From the NCBI RefSeq assembly GCF_036345175.1, contig NZ_CP107780.1, positions 4,526,001 to 4,590,000 on the forward strand: DNA of 64,000 nt, in the 5' to 3' direction. The first letter of the stretch is position 1; every line of letters begins with the position of its first letter. Position numbers and translations under genes: made by a program. The notes below the pieces were generated by a model. The model saw only the letters and a list, made by a program, of their open reading frames with translations, was not told the DNA's origin and searched no databases. Shown piece by piece: positions 43,391-52,850 of the stretch. The DNA is from Streptomyces sp. NBC_00576. GTDB lineage: Bacteria > Actinomycetota > Actinomycetes > Streptomycetales > Streptomycetaceae.

Positions 43391-44228
43391 CTATTCGGCC
43401 TCGGACTCCTCGTCCGGGGCCGTTTGCGTGAGCGGTGCGTGAGCGGACGGAGAGTTGATCTCCGAAATATCTCCCAACGGATCAGCATCATCCGGCACGG
43501 ACTCCGGGCCTGGATCCTCCGTGTCGTCGGGCTCGGCCTCCGCTTCGGGGGCGGCGTTTTCGGAGGTAGCACGGGCGCGCGGTACGAGCCGGGCTGCGGC
43601 CTCGGCGATCGCCAGATCCGCCTCGGGAAGCAGGCTCGTGTACGTGTCGGCCGTGATGGTGATCGAGGAGTGGCCGAGCATCTCCTGGATGTCCTTCAGG
43701 TCAGCCCCGGCCGCGTGGGCGAGGGTCGCGGCACCGTGGCGGAGGTCGTGGAGCCGAACCGGCGGAAGCCCGATCTCCTCGTACAGCTCGATGAACCGCC
43801 GTGTGACGTTGGCGGGGTGGAGCATCTCACCGTTTTCCTTGGTGTAGACGCGGCCGGTCTCCACCCAGGCGTTCTCCCACTCCTTACGGTCCTTGTCCTG
43901 CTGGGCGCGGTGGCGTCGCAGGGCCTGGACCGTGTCGGAGTCCAGCGCGATGGTGCGCGCGCCGGCGTCGGTCTTGGGGTCGTCCTCGTAGACCTCTCAG
44001 CCGTTCACGACGAGTTGCTTGGCGACGGTGATGAGACCGGCGTCCAAGCTGGTGTCGGCCCACTTCTGCCCGCACGCCTCGCCCCGTCGCAGTCCGCGGA
44101 ACGCGATCAGGTGGAACAGCGCGTACAGGCGATCCTCCGCGACGTGGTCGAGGAAGAAGCCGATGTGCTCCGGTGTCCAGACCATCACCGGGGAAGGTTT
44201 CTCGCCGGTGCGCTTCCAGTGAAGGATG
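43391..44228 (-). pseudogene. Tyrosine site-specific integrase, truncated and with a nonsense codon
   Basis: The catalytic half of an actinomycete ICE/phage integrase is clear: LIAFRGLRRGEACGQ (box I Arg), the box II HDLRHGAATLAHAAG, LGHSSITITADTYTSLL (His and nucleophile Tyr), and an acidic C-terminal tail. A TGA at 43997-43999 replaces an expected Trp codon (NG-stop-EVYED), in frame on both sides. Upstream of about 44228 the N-terminal half of the integrase is missing and the DNA instead reads as another gene on the opposite strand. It therefore carries a deletion and a stop. It lies next to the tRNA-Arg gene, its probable attachment site. Confidence 0.85.
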
Positions 44229-44716
44229 CGTTCCACGCCCACCAGGCCGACACCGCCCGCCAGGCCGTCCAGCACCTCCAGACAGCCGCCGACCGCGCCC
44301 TCGCCCCGACGCTCGCCGAACTCACAACCCGCCCGCCCAGGGAAGAAGCCCGCCGCGTTCTGGCCAGCGACGTACGAGCAGCAGTCCCCCACCACGCCGA
44401 GCGAATCCTCGCCGACCCGGCCTGGCCCGCGCTCGCCACCGTCCTCGCCGACGCCGAAGCCCACGGCCACCAACCCCACCAACTCCTCAAGGAAGCCGCT
44501 GCCCAACGCGAACTGACCACCGCCCGCCAACCCGCCCGCGTCCTCATCACCCGCATCCAGCACACCAGCCGCAACCCCGCACCCAACCGCCGCGCCGAAG
44601 CCGCCCGCCGACGCTCCACCATCACAGCATCGGTCCGCGTTCAGCAGGCCCAAATTGGTCAGCTTCCATCGGCGACTGCGACGCCTACGGAACAGCAGCA
44701 CCGACAACGCCGATAG
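44228..44716 (+). pseudogene. C-terminal remnant of a conjugative relaxase-like protein
   Basis: The plus strand from about 44228 is open to 44716 with actinobacterial protein character (QADTARQAVQHLQTAADRAL, ERILADPAWPALATVLADAE, HQLLKEAAAQRELTTA). This resembles the C-terminal region of large plasmid/ICE relaxases of this group. The 5' end runs straight into the truncated integrase on the other strand, so a deletion removed the rest of both. The family assignment is moderate; that it is a fragment is clear. Confidence 0.5.
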
Positions 44717-44739
44717 ACACACAGTCAGAACCGCAAGGG

Positions 44740-45858
44740 TTACTTTCCTCCGGGCCCGGAGGAACGTGCGAGGCTTTCCCGGATCACGCTGTCGCTGGCG
44801 CGCAGGGCCACCGTCAGTTCTCCTCGCAGCTCGTCCGGGAGGAGCTTTGTGCCGAGGGCGCAGGCGCGCACCAGCGCGCGACAGTCCTGCACTTGCCGGT
44901 CCGTGGCGATCTCGGTGAACAGAGGATGAGCCAAGTTCTCGCGGGCCACGTAGCCGTCTTCGGTGTCCGTCGCCCTGCGGTGGAGGTCCTCGACGATGCG
45001 GTGCGCGGTAAGCGCCTCGGCGGAACCGATCGCATCGAGGACTGTAAGTCCGAGCCGGGTGTCGAAGACGGACATCCCGGGTTCGGTCTTCCGTCCGGAG
45101 TAGGCCGTCACCAGGTCCGCCAGGTGGCCGCCGATCGGCTGCCCGGCGTCGCGGCGGCATAGAACCGTCAAGCATGCCGTGACGGCTTGCTCCCACGCAT
45201 CGCCGGGCATCGTGTCGGCAAGGAGGACAGCGGCCCACACGGTGTCACGCGCAGCGAGGGCGGTGAGTACGGCGACCTGCCGACCGTCGAGCATCCGCTT
45301 CCCGATGCCATGGTGGGCTTCGATGTGCGCCAGAGCCTCAGTCCATCGCCCCTCGGTGGTGAGGGTGCGCGTGCCGTCGGCGAGGAGCACGCGCCACAGC
45401 CACGTGCGAACCTCTTGGCGGTCTTCGCCGGTCGCAGTGAGGTCCGCAGGTACGTTGACGCCCTCGACCCGGGCAGCTGTGCCCGCCTCGACAGCCTTGT
45501 ACAGGTCGAGCAGTCGCTGACGCCCCTCATTTGCGCGGCCGGCGCGGATCTGGAGGCGGGCCAGGTTGACGACTGGTTCCAACCCCCGGATCGCGCTCAT
45601 GCTGGGGAGGGGGCAGGCGTGGAGGTAGGCAGCGGCGTGTTGGTGGCACATCTCGCGAGCGCGATCGGGAAGGCCAAGATCGGAGGCGATGAGCGCGGCC
45701 TGGTTGTAGACGGCCGATGCGAGCCCTTGATCGCTCTTCTTCACAGCAGAGTCGGCGAGTTCGCTGAGGCTGCGCACACGCTCGGGCAAGGGCAGGCAGG
45801 CGGGCCGGAATCGGGCGACGAGCGGGAAGCGCTGGGCTGTGGGTCCGTGCGGATCCAT
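44740..45858 (-). CDS. Helical-repeat protein at the end of the lanthipeptide cluster
   Basis: This 372-residue protein of TPR-like helical repeats (PERVRSLSELADSAVKKSDQ, LASAVYNQAALIASDLG, AREMCHQHAAAYLHA) has no signal peptide or enzyme motif. Similar proteins accompany XRE-TPR regulators and lanthipeptide genes in Streptomyces, where they are thought to bind peptides or partner proteins; the exact role is unknown. ATG 45858 starts at a basic segment. A perfect hairpin (45890-45918) separates it from the methyltransferase gene, so it is either read through weakly or has its own promoter in that short gap. Confidence 0.75.
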   Translation of the reverse strand: MDPHGPTAQRFPLVARFRPACLPLPERVRSLSELADSAVKKSDQGLASAVYNQAALIASDLGLPDRAREMCHQHAAAYLHACPLPSMSAIRGLEPVVNLARLQIRAGRANEGRQRLLDLYKAVEAGTAARVEGVNVPADLTATGEDRQEVRTWLWRVLLADGTRTLTTEGRWTEALAHIEAHHGIGKRMLDGRQVAVLTALAARDTVWAAVLLADTMPGDAWEQAVTACLTVLCRRDAGQPIGGHLADLVTAYSGRKTEPGMSVFDTRLGLTVLDAIGSAEALTAHRIVEDLHRRATDTEDGYVARENLAHPLFTEIATDRQVQDCRALVRACALGTKLLPDELRGELTVALRASDSVIRESLARSSGPGGK

Positions 45859-45889
45859 GAGTCCCCCAGTGTGTGGGTGAGGGCTGGTG

Positions 45890-45918
45890 GACGGTGCCCG
45901 CGTGCTGCGGGCACCGTC
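45890..45918 (-). terminator. Terminator between the FxLD methyltransferase and TPR genes
   Basis: Perfect 12-bp arms GACGGTGCCCGC and GCGGGCACCGTC with a 5-nt loop lie 16 bp after the methyltransferase stop (45935). Confidence 0.85.
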
Positions 45919-45934
45919 TGCTACGCGTGGGGCG

Positions 45935-48016
45935 TCACCGCCAGTCGACGACGATGCGGTTCAGCGAGGTGTCGAGAGAGAAGAGACCGGGGCGCTGCTC
46001 GATCTTGTGGGCGCCGAGGGGCTGGATCTCGAACGTGGCCTCACGGCCTCGATACTGCCTGTCCCAGGTGCGGATGGCGTCGGCGACCTTCGCGGCCAGT
46101 TCGTCGCTGCCGGGGCCGTGGCCGATGACGCCGAACTCCCAGAGCTTGTTGCCCTCGGTGGTCTTCTCCTTGGACACGCGCCGGGCGAGGTAGGTGACGG
46201 CGCCCTTGTCGACGACCGCAGTTGACGAGGGGTAAGGGTCCTCCGTGAGCAGCGTGCCCTTGGCGCTCTGGGGGAACAGCATCCGGATCAGACCAGAGGG
46301 GAGGGAGCAGGTGACGAACAGCTCCATCCACTCCGGCGACTCCATGGCGCGGACCGTCATGCCGGTCCACTCCTCGGTGCGCGGCTGGTCAAGTACGCCT
46401 GCGAGGGCATCGGCCTCGATGCTGAGCCCGGCGGGGGCCTGGAGTCGTACGGCGCCGTCCGTACTGAGCGGGATCACTCGGCGGTCGTCGTCAGCGATGC
46501 CCCGCCGAAGCGGCATGAAGGTGTTCATCTCGCTGCCGAGGGACACCCACCGGCCGTCACGCTGCTCGTAGGCGATGGAGCGGGACACTGTGCCCTTGAG
46601 GCGCTGGGGTACGAGGAGCCGGCCGCCGGGGGCGAGCTGCTGCAGCCAGGCGTGCGGCACGCCGTACGCGCCCACGGTGGCGATGATCCGGTCGTATGGC
46701 GCTGCTTCGGCGTAGCCGAGTGCCCCGTCGCGGGTCACTGCCTGGACGTTGGTGGTTCCGGCGGCGGCGAGGTGCGCACGGGCGCCTTCCACGAGGTCGT
46801 CGTCAACGTCGAGGGTGGTCACGTGCCCGCCCTCGCCAACCAGATGGGCGAGCAGACCGGCGTTGTAGCCGGTGCCGGCGCCGAGTTCGAGGATGCGCTC
46901 GCCGGGCTGGGCTTCGAGCTGATCCAGCATGAGGGCGACGACGCCCGGCTGGGAGGCACAGGAGATGGACGTGCCGTCGGTGTCGTACTTGATGTGTACA
47001 GGTGCGTTGGCGTAGGCGTCTTCGAGTGACGCGTCAGGCACGAACACGTGGCGGGGCACGGTCCGCAACGCGGTCTCGACGGCGGGCGTGCGGGCGTGTC
47101 CGTCCGCGCGGAGCTGGTCGACCAGGGCGTTGCGGAGGCGCTCGGCGTCCGCCGTGGAGGTAGTGATCGTGTCGGTGTTCACCGCACGGACGCTATCGAT
47201 CTCGGCCGTTGCCTCGATGGGCGACTCGGTGTGGTCACTCGTTCCCATGACTACCTCTCGTGCGATGTGGGACAGGGCGCTCTGGTCGTCCTGGAGGAGA
47301 CCGGCGCGGTTGGCGTGGAAGATCACGTGGTGGGCGATGACGGCTCGCAGGCCGCGAGTGAGGGCGCCATGGGCTGCGAGGTTGGCGAGCGTGGTGCCGG
47401 CCCGTTCGAAGGCGGTCACCCATTCCTCGTGCGCGTCGAGTGGGCCACCCGGACGGCAGAGGTTGTGGGCGTCGGCGGTCATGAGCTTTCGCATGCCCGG
47501 GGCCAGTTCGGCGGCTCGTTCGGGTAGTGGTGGATTGGTGGCCGGTCGAAGGGCCGCGAACTTCGCCCATACGTCGCCCTGTTCGAACCAGTCGAGTCCA
47601 GCGCCGCGCATCATGGCGCTCGCCAGCAGGACGGCGGTCTCCCGGCGTCCCAAGTGCATCGGGCTCAGCTGGTAGGTGAGCAGATGGCGGGAGTCGCTGT
47701 GGAACATTTCGTGGGCTGCGTCCATAGCCTGGGGTCCGCCGAATGCGTCGGTCTCGGGCTCGTAGACGCAGGGCAGGCACGACACGGCCACGCCGTCGCC
47801 GATGAGGTCGCTCAGGAGTGACTCAATGGCTGGTGAGGGCTTGTCCGCGAGGTAACGCAACGGCCAGGGCTGCTTGTTCATGAACCACCAGCCGGTGAGC
47901 TGCCCGTCGGCCTCGGCCTCGATCAGGGCGGGGCCGAGGCGTTCGGCGATAGTACGCCGGGCAATCTCGCGGTCGACGAAGGTGATGTTGTGCTGCTGCC
48001 AGCGGTCGGGAGGCAT
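45935..48016 (-). CDS. FxLD-system methyltransferase with fused SpaB_C-type domain
   Basis: This is a 693-residue modular protein. The first 270 or so residues form a SpaB_C/thiopeptide-type domain (WWFMNKQPWPLRYLA, LLTYQLSPMHLGRRETAVLL), the fold that catalyses glutamate elimination in LanB enzymes. Residues about 300-500 are a protein-L-isoaspartate methyltransferase-like domain with the SAM motif GERILELGAGTGYNAG. The C-terminal 190 residues are characteristic of the FxLD methyltransferase group. Related enzymes methylate a core Asp, leading through an aspartimide to isoaspartate. ATG 48016 has AAGGAC upstream, 21 bp after the LanC stop. It should modify the precursor encoded at 52481. Confidence 0.9.
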   Translation of the reverse strand: MPPDRWQQHNITFVDREIARRTIAERLGPALIEAEADGQLTGWWFMNKQPWPLRYLADKPSPAIESLLSDLIGDGVAVSCLPCVYEPETDAFGGPQAMDAAHEMFHSDSRHLLTYQLSPMHLGRRETAVLLASAMMRGAGLDWFEQGDVWAKFAALRPATNPPLPERAAELAPGMRKLMTADAHNLCRPGGPLDAHEEWVTAFERAGTTLANLAAHGALTRGLRAVIAHHVIFHANRAGLLQDDQSALSHIAREVVMGTSDHTESPIEATAEIDSVRAVNTDTITTSTADAERLRNALVDQLRADGHARTPAVETALRTVPRHVFVPDASLEDAYANAPVHIKYDTDGTSISCASQPGVVALMLDQLEAQPGERILELGAGTGYNAGLLAHLVGEGGHVTTLDVDDDLVEGARAHLAAAGTTNVQAVTRDGALGYAEAAPYDRIIATVGAYGVPHAWLQQLAPGGRLLVPQRLKGTVSRSIAYEQRDGRWVSLGSEMNTFMPLRRGIADDDRRVIPLSTDGAVRLQAPAGLSIEADALAGVLDQPRTEEWTGMTVRAMESPEWMELFVTCSLPSGLIRMLFPQSAKGTLLTEDPYPSSTAVVDKGAVTYLARRVSKEKTTEGNKLWEFGVIGHGPGSDELAAKVADAIRTWDRQYRGREATFEIQPLGAHKIEQRPGLFSLDTSLNRIVVDWR

Positions 48017-48037
48017 AGAGGTCCTTCGGTCGGTGGA

Positions 48038-49312
48038 TCAAGCGATGAGGAGGCATGCGTCCCAGGCGGACCGGGGTGGTGCGGCGGTGCTGGGCGCGAG
48101 GAGGGCCAGGGCTATGCCGGCGGCGCCGTCGAGGAGGCCGGGGCCGCCTTCCTCGTCCTGAATGAGCGCCGTTGCCATGAGTTCGGGGTCGGTGCCTGGT
48201 GGGATGACCGCAGCCAGGAGGGCCGGGATCGCGGCTCGGAGGTTCCCTGCGGTCGAGGGGTGGGCGTCGTCGGCCGTACGCGCGGCAGTGTGGGCGAGGC
48301 CGGCGAAGCCGTGGCAAAGGCCGTTGTCCGTCGTGGCCTTCAGTTGCTCGGGATCGGTGAGTGCGGCCACGAGCGCGTTCTCCGCGTCGATCTGACGGTC
48401 GGCATCGCCGAGGGCGAGCGCGGCAAGTTGCTGGGCGCGGGCGAGGCCGGCGGTGCCGTAGCACCAGGACGGCCGCCTGGGGGTTGACGAGCCGAGACTC
48501 CCCCTGCGCAGTTCTCCCTGAGTGACCCAGTACGGCCAGACCGGTCCGCCGCTGGTCTTCTCCTTCCAGTGGTCCAGCCAGGCCAGGATGGTGCGCAGTG
48601 CTGCGTGGTGCCCGTCGGTGGCGGAGCCGTTCCGCGCGGCGAGGGCCAGGAGCGCGAGCACGCCACCGATGCCGTGGGCCATACCGGTGTTGGCGTGCCC
48701 GCCGGGGAATCGGTCCTCCGGGCTGCCCGAGGGGCCGGTCTCCGACCACCAGCCCGGCAGAGTCTCGCCGTGGTGGGTGATCGGTTCGGTGAGGCGCACG
48801 CAGTAGTCGAGAACGGCGCGCATCGTGGAGCTGCCGGGGTCTCGGCGCAATAAGTAGGCGCCATATCCGGTGAGGCCCCGGATGGCGTCGAACTCGGCGA
48901 GCTGCGGCAGACGTTCGGTGTCGATGCGGCGGTGTGCGGTGTCGAGACGGCGTCCGACGTCGACTGCGATCTGGCCGTCCAGCGCGTCGAGGGCGCGCTG
49001 GTAGGAGCTGGGGAGGTGGTCGGCGACGCAGCTCAGGGCATGGGCGAAGGCGGGCACTCCGTAGAACGGGTGGCTGTCCGGGCCGCTGGTGAGCGGCTGC
49101 CTGGAGGCGGCGGCGAGCCAGTCGTGGGCGCGCTGCCACGGGCCGAGGCCGTTCGCTGCCAGCTCGATGTGCAGAAGCGCGATTCCGGGAGGGCCGTACG
49201 CGAGGTGCTGCCGGTCCGAGGCCAGCATCCTGGAGTTGAAGGGCGCCATGTCGGGGTCGGCGAGCCGGGCGGCGATGGCGTCGACCAGGCCGAGCGCGGG
49301 GTGGGCGGTCAC
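48038..49312 (-). CDS. Lanthipeptide cyclase LanC
   Basis: This 424-residue (alpha/alpha)6-barrel zinc cyclase adds Cys thiols to dehydrated Ser/Thr to close (methyl)lanthionine rings. Zn-ligand motifs are present: WCYGTAGLARA with its Cys, and LCHGFAGL with Cys and His. GHANTGMAHGIGGVLALLAL contains the catalytic-region His and GG. GTG 49312 overlaps the LanB stop (GTGA), so dehydratase and cyclase are made together. The length is standard for class I LanC. Confidence 0.93.
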   Translation of the reverse strand: MTAHPALGLVDAIAARLADPDMAPFNSRMLASDRQHLAYGPPGIALLHIELAANGLGPWQRAHDWLAAASRQPLTSGPDSHPFYGVPAFAHALSCVADHLPSSYQRALDALDGQIAVDVGRRLDTAHRRIDTERLPQLAEFDAIRGLTGYGAYLLRRDPGSSTMRAVLDYCVRLTEPITHHGETLPGWWSETGPSGSPEDRFPGGHANTGMAHGIGGVLALLALAARNGSATDGHHAALRTILAWLDHWKEKTSGGPVWPYWVTQGELRRGSLGSSTPRRPSWCYGTAGLARAQQLAALALGDADRQIDAENALVAALTDPEQLKATTDNGLCHGFAGLAHTAARTADDAHPSTAGNLRAAIPALLAAVIPPGTDPELMATALIQDEEGGPGLLDGAAGIALALLAPSTAAPPRSAWDACLLIA

Positions 49313-52300
49313 GAAGTCCTCCCCCTGGTGCGGGCGGTCCAGGCCAGGGCGGCGGCGCGCGCCAGGTAGAGGCAGACCTCTTCCTCCGGGAAGTTCACGG
49401 CGACGTGGCGCACGAAGTGGACGTGCAGCAGGGAGGTCAGGACATCGTCGACGGTGATGCCCTGGGTGTCCGGGCCGGGCAGGTGCGGCCGGTACTCGGC
49501 GAGCGCCGTATCCCGGTCGGCCCATGCCGACACGATGGCGTCCCCGCCCGGAACAGAGCGCAGCGCTGCCCAGTCGTCGCATGGGTCGGCGAGCCGTACA
49601 GCCTCGGTGAACTGCGGGCGCGGAACGGGAGCGGGGGCTGTCGGCGGGATGTGGTCGATCAGCCACCGCATCCCGGCTGCGGTGCTGCCGAGGAACGCGG
49701 AGGCGATGGCGACGGTGTGGGCCACCACCAGCGTGCGCGGTCCGGGGCGCTGTGGCTGCGCGAGTTGGGCCAGGATGGCGCGCGAGTCCGCCCGGAACAC
49801 CTCCTCGGCCGCCTCCCACGCGGCGCCGGAGCCCCAGCGGCCCATCTCACGGTAGGAGGTGGGATAGCGCAGGTCAGCCAGCAGGCCGACGCTTCGTAAC
49901 TCGTCGGCCCAGGCGCTCACCGTTCGGGCCGTGTCGGCGAAGGCTTCCGGGTCGGGGAGGGCGATCCGTACGCGGAGGTGTTGGTCCGGGTCGCGGAAGC
50001 GGATGAACCACCACGGCGGGTAGCCGAGTTGTTCGAGGAGGCCGGGCAAGTGCCGGGAGAGCAAGACGTCTTGGCGGCGGGGAACGCCGTACAGGGCGGC
50101 CAGAAGAACCGAGGAAGCGGCGGGCGTCTGCATCTGGGCCGCAGACAGGGCACGGGCCCGGCTGGGAGCGGGCAGCGGTGGCCATGCCGACGGCCTGGTT
50201 GCTTTGAGGGGCACCACGACCTCGTGGGCTCGCCCACCGCACCAGCCGTACGCCTCCGGTTCCGGGGCCTCGACCAGCACGGCCAGGTGTGTGCGGTCGA
50301 GGTGCTGACGCAGGAGCGTCCGGTAGCCGGCCTCGTCGAGGTCGAGGAAGAGACGTCGGTCGTCCTCGACGAGATGGACGCGGCGCGGCAGCCTCCGCCG
50401 GGTATGCCAGTCGGTGAGCGCAGCATCCCACTCCGGCCGAGGACGGACGCGGTCGGGCAGTTCGGACGCTTCCAGCCGCCAGCGTGCCGGGGCCAGCACG
50501 ATCCGGCCGTACCGCAGACGTGGAAGAAACGGCATCGCCGCTGCGGCACCCCAGTCGAAGACGGTGACCTGCGCGCACTGGGCGCGGGACAGTTCGGTGA
50601 GGAACCGCACCAGCGGCGGGGTGTGGGTGTGGAGGTTCAGGGCGTGCATCCCTATGGCCTCGACGCGGTGGCCGCGCTCGGGGGCAGCGAGGTACATGCG
50701 GCGGCCGTCGCACCCCACGGCCAAGTCCTCCGGGGTGAGGGCGGTGTCCTGCGGGGCGCGGTGTTCCTGAAGGCTGATCACAGTGGGCAGGACCTGTGGG
50801 GAGCGGGTGACGTGGGCGCTCTCAGGGAGCAGTGGCGGGAAAGAAAGCTGCGCGGCCATGGTGTTGTCGTCTGCAGCCGGGAGATCGGCAAGCTCGGCGG
50901 CCAGGGCATCCCGGTCGGCGGGGGCCAGCACGCTGAGGAATCGGCCTGCGGAGACGCCGGCACCACGGGACACGTTCACGACCTCCAGCCGGAACCGCCC
51001 ACGCTGCAACTCCTCCAGGCTGGCCGCCTGCACCCGCACCCCGATCTCCAAGTGCGGCGGCAGCCGGGGCTCGTCGGGACCCGCGTCCAGGGCCTCAACC
51101 TGTTCGTCCGTGAGGATCACTTCGTCACGGCCGTCGAGCGCGGCGGCCTGGGCCAGCCGTACGAGGGCGTCGTCCCGAGCGGAGACGCGGGGCCTGCGTG
51201 CGCTGGCCGGAGCGCCTGGGTAGCCGTCGGGATAGCCGGTGCCGCTGTCCGCCACGGCCTCCGCGAGCGGCACCATCGTGCCGATGCCGTACCGCTCGTA
51301 GAACCGCTGGTGGTACTCGTTCCAGGCGGCGGTGCCGTACGGGCGGATGCTCAAGCGGGTCAGGATGAGAGCAGCGCGCTCGACCTCTCGGGCGACCGCT
51401 TCCTGCAGAACGATCTGCGCGTCCAGGCGGAGGTCGAGCGCGACGGGGTGCCGACGCAGGCCGGGGACGAGGCCTCGCATCCGCGCCGCGACGCTGTCCC
51501 GGCCGCCATGCGTGGCGCACTCCTCAAGGCCCGCCCGGACCGCATGGAGTTCGCGTACGGTCTCCGCGATCGGGGCGAGGCTTCCAGCGTCGATCGCGTC
51601 GAGCTGGCCCACCAGATGCCCGAGGGCATCGGTCTCGGTGCTCGGAGCGTGCAGGCCCGTGATCAGCACCCGCCGCCGGATCAGCTCCGCCAGCAGTTGA
51701 CGCGCCTTCTCGGGACCGGCCTCGGGGAACTCCGCCTGGAGCTTGTCCACGAGGGTGCCGAACCGGATCGGCAGTCGGGTTGCAGCAAGGACCGCTCGCA
51801 CCGGTCCGATCAGGGCCAGAGACGCCTCGACCGCGCGAGTCCGGTCGCCCTGGATGTCGGGCTGGAACGGCACGATGAGCCGGTCGCCCCGGTACGTCAC
51901 GGTGTTGTTGATGACAACGGGCAGCCGTTCGAGGAGGTCCGGACACGACTCTAACCATGCGATCACGGCAGCCAGCCACTCTGCCCCCGCGCGGCCGATA
52001 GCCACGTGCTCCTCGCCCCAGTCGGCCCGCGCCTGCGAGCCGAACTCCGCGGTGGCCACGCCGGCGAACAGGCCAAAGGGCGTAGCCCGGTGCAGGGCCC
52101 GCAGCAGGTAGCGGGCCACGGACAGCGCCGCTCGCTGCACATCCCGGAGGGCGGGATGCTCAGCCGTACACAGGTCCCCTACCTGCGCGGCCAGGACCGG
52201 ACTGGAGTGCTGGAGTGCCTCGGCGACGTCCTTGTTCGCCCAGACCGCCCGTAGCCACGCCACACGGGCAGACGAACCACTGGGCGAGCGGTCATCGAGG

Positions 52301-52392
52301 GCAGGGCATGGAGGAAATGGCAGCGAGGGCCGGGCCACGGCACGCACGAGAACAGTGGAACCGGTGCGGAACGCTGCGGGCGGAGCAACCAC
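49309..52392 (-). CDS. Class I lanthipeptide dehydratase LanB
   Basis: This 1027-residue protein carries both LanB parts. The glutamylation domain (about residues 1-750; ALSVARYLLRALHRATPFGL, RMYLAAPERGHRVEAIG) uses Glu-tRNA to activate Ser/Thr. The elimination (SpaB_C) domain (about 760-1020; WWFIRFRDPDQHLRVRIAL, YREMGRWGSGAAWEAAEEVF) then forms the dehydro residues. It is full length. GTG 52392 is five bases after GGAGGT; TTG 52395 is too close to it. A hairpin lies between the precursor gene and this start, so LanB expression should be a fraction of precursor expression. Confidence 0.94.
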   Translation of the reverse strand: MVAPPAAFRTGSTVLVRAVARPSLPFPPCPALDDRSPSGSSARVAWLRAVWANKDVAEALQHSSPVLAAQVGDLCTAEHPALRDVQRAALSVARYLLRALHRATPFGLFAGVATAEFGSQARADWGEEHVAIGRAGAEWLAAVIAWLESCPDLLERLPVVINNTVTYRGDRLIVPFQPDIQGDRTRAVEASLALIGPVRAVLAATRLPIRFGTLVDKLQAEFPEAGPEKARQLLAELIRRRVLITGLHAPSTETDALGHLVGQLDAIDAGSLAPIAETVRELHAVRAGLEECATHGGRDSVAARMRGLVPGLRRHPVALDLRLDAQIVLQEAVAREVERAALILTRLSIRPYGTAAWNEYHQRFYERYGIGTMVPLAEAVADSGTGYPDGYPGAPASARRPRVSARDDALVRLAQAAALDGRDEVILTDEQVEALDAGPDEPRLPPHLEIGVRVQAASLEELQRGRFRLEVVNVSRGAGVSAGRFLSVLAPADRDALAAELADLPAADDNTMAAQLSFPPLLPESAHVTRSPQVLPTVISLQEHRAPQDTALTPEDLAVGCDGRRMYLAAPERGHRVEAIGMHALNLHTHTPPLVRFLTELSRAQCAQVTVFDWGAAAAMPFLPRLRYGRIVLAPARWRLEASELPDRVRPRPEWDAALTDWHTRRRLPRRVHLVEDDRRLFLDLDEAGYRTLLRQHLDRTHLAVLVEAPEPEAYGWCGGRAHEVVVPLKATRPSAWPPLPAPSRARALSAAQMQTPAASSVLLAALYGVPRRQDVLLSRHLPGLLEQLGYPPWWFIRFRDPDQHLRVRIALPDPEAFADTARTVSAWADELRSVGLLADLRYPTSYREMGRWGSGAAWEAAEEVFRADSRAILAQLAQPQRPGPRTLVVAHTVAIASAFLGSTAAGMRWLIDHIPPTAPAPVPRPQFTEAVRLADPCDDWAALRSVPGGDAIVSAWADRDTALAEYRPHLPGPDTQGITVDDVLTSLLHVHFVRHVAVNFPEEEVCLYLARAAALAWTARTRGRTS

Positions 52393-52423
52393 CAAGTACC
52401 TCCGTAGGTGAGGGGGCGGGCGG

Positions 52424-52457
52424 CTGGTGCCGCCGCGCGGAGACGCGGCGGCACCAG
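52424..52457 (-). terminator. Attenuator hairpin between lanthipeptide precursor and LanB genes
   Basis: Perfect 14-bp arms CTGGTGCCGCCGCG and CGCGGCGGCACCAG with a 6-nt loop lie in the 88-bp gap between the precursor stop (52481) and the LanB start. This is a standard device for making excess precursor with limited read-through to the enzymes. Confidence 0.85.
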
Positions 52458-52480
52458 ACCGGGGTGACCGGGGGTCCAGA

Positions 52481-52660
52481 TCAGGCGACGTTGGTGGTGC
52501 AGGCGCCGCAGGTGGACCCGCAGTTGTCGTCGGTCAGGTTGATCAGACCCGCCGGGTCGGCGATCTCGACGAGGGAGACGTCCAGGTCGAAGCCTTCCGA
52601 CGCCCCCGCGATCTGCGGGCGTGCTTCGGTGCGGCTGGGAACTACGGTGTTGCGCGTCAT
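52481..52660 (-). CDS. FxLD-family lanthipeptide precursor (59 aa)
   Basis: GAGGAG lies seven bases before ATG 52660. The leader contains GFDLDVSLVEIAD, the FxLD box (Phe24-Asp25-Leu26-Asp27) that is thought to be bound by LanB. The core runs from about residue 35 to 59 and ends NCGSTCGACTTNVA. It has Cys47, Cys51 and Cys54 with Thr43, Ser49, Thr50, Thr55 and Thr56 as dehydration candidates, so up to three rings. Asp44 and Asp45, just before Asn46-Cys47, are candidates for isoaspartate formation. Ring topology and the leader cleavage site cannot be read from the sequence. No protease gene is visible nearby. Confidence 0.92.
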   Translation of the reverse strand: MTRNTVVPSRTEARPQIAGASEGFDLDVSLVEIADPAGLINLTDDNCGSTCGACTTNVA

Positions 52661-52850
52661 GCTTCAACTCCTCGTAATCGTTGTGGTGTTACTGGGCAGG
52701 AGCGCCCACCAGGTGCCGCCACGGGAGCGTTGCCAGACGGCTGCTCCCCGGAAGGCTCCTGGCCGCCCGGCACAAGGGGATGTGCTCCGCGTAGGAGAGT
52801 CCTCGCGGGCTGCCTGCCTCACGCCGGGAAGTCGTGTGCCGGAAGTCTGA

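Noticed and set aside
43202..44227. Plus-strand frame running from before the tRNA through the integrase region
   Set aside because: It reads through the tRNA gene and opposite the integrase catalytic motifs; only the part after about 44228 has independent protein character.
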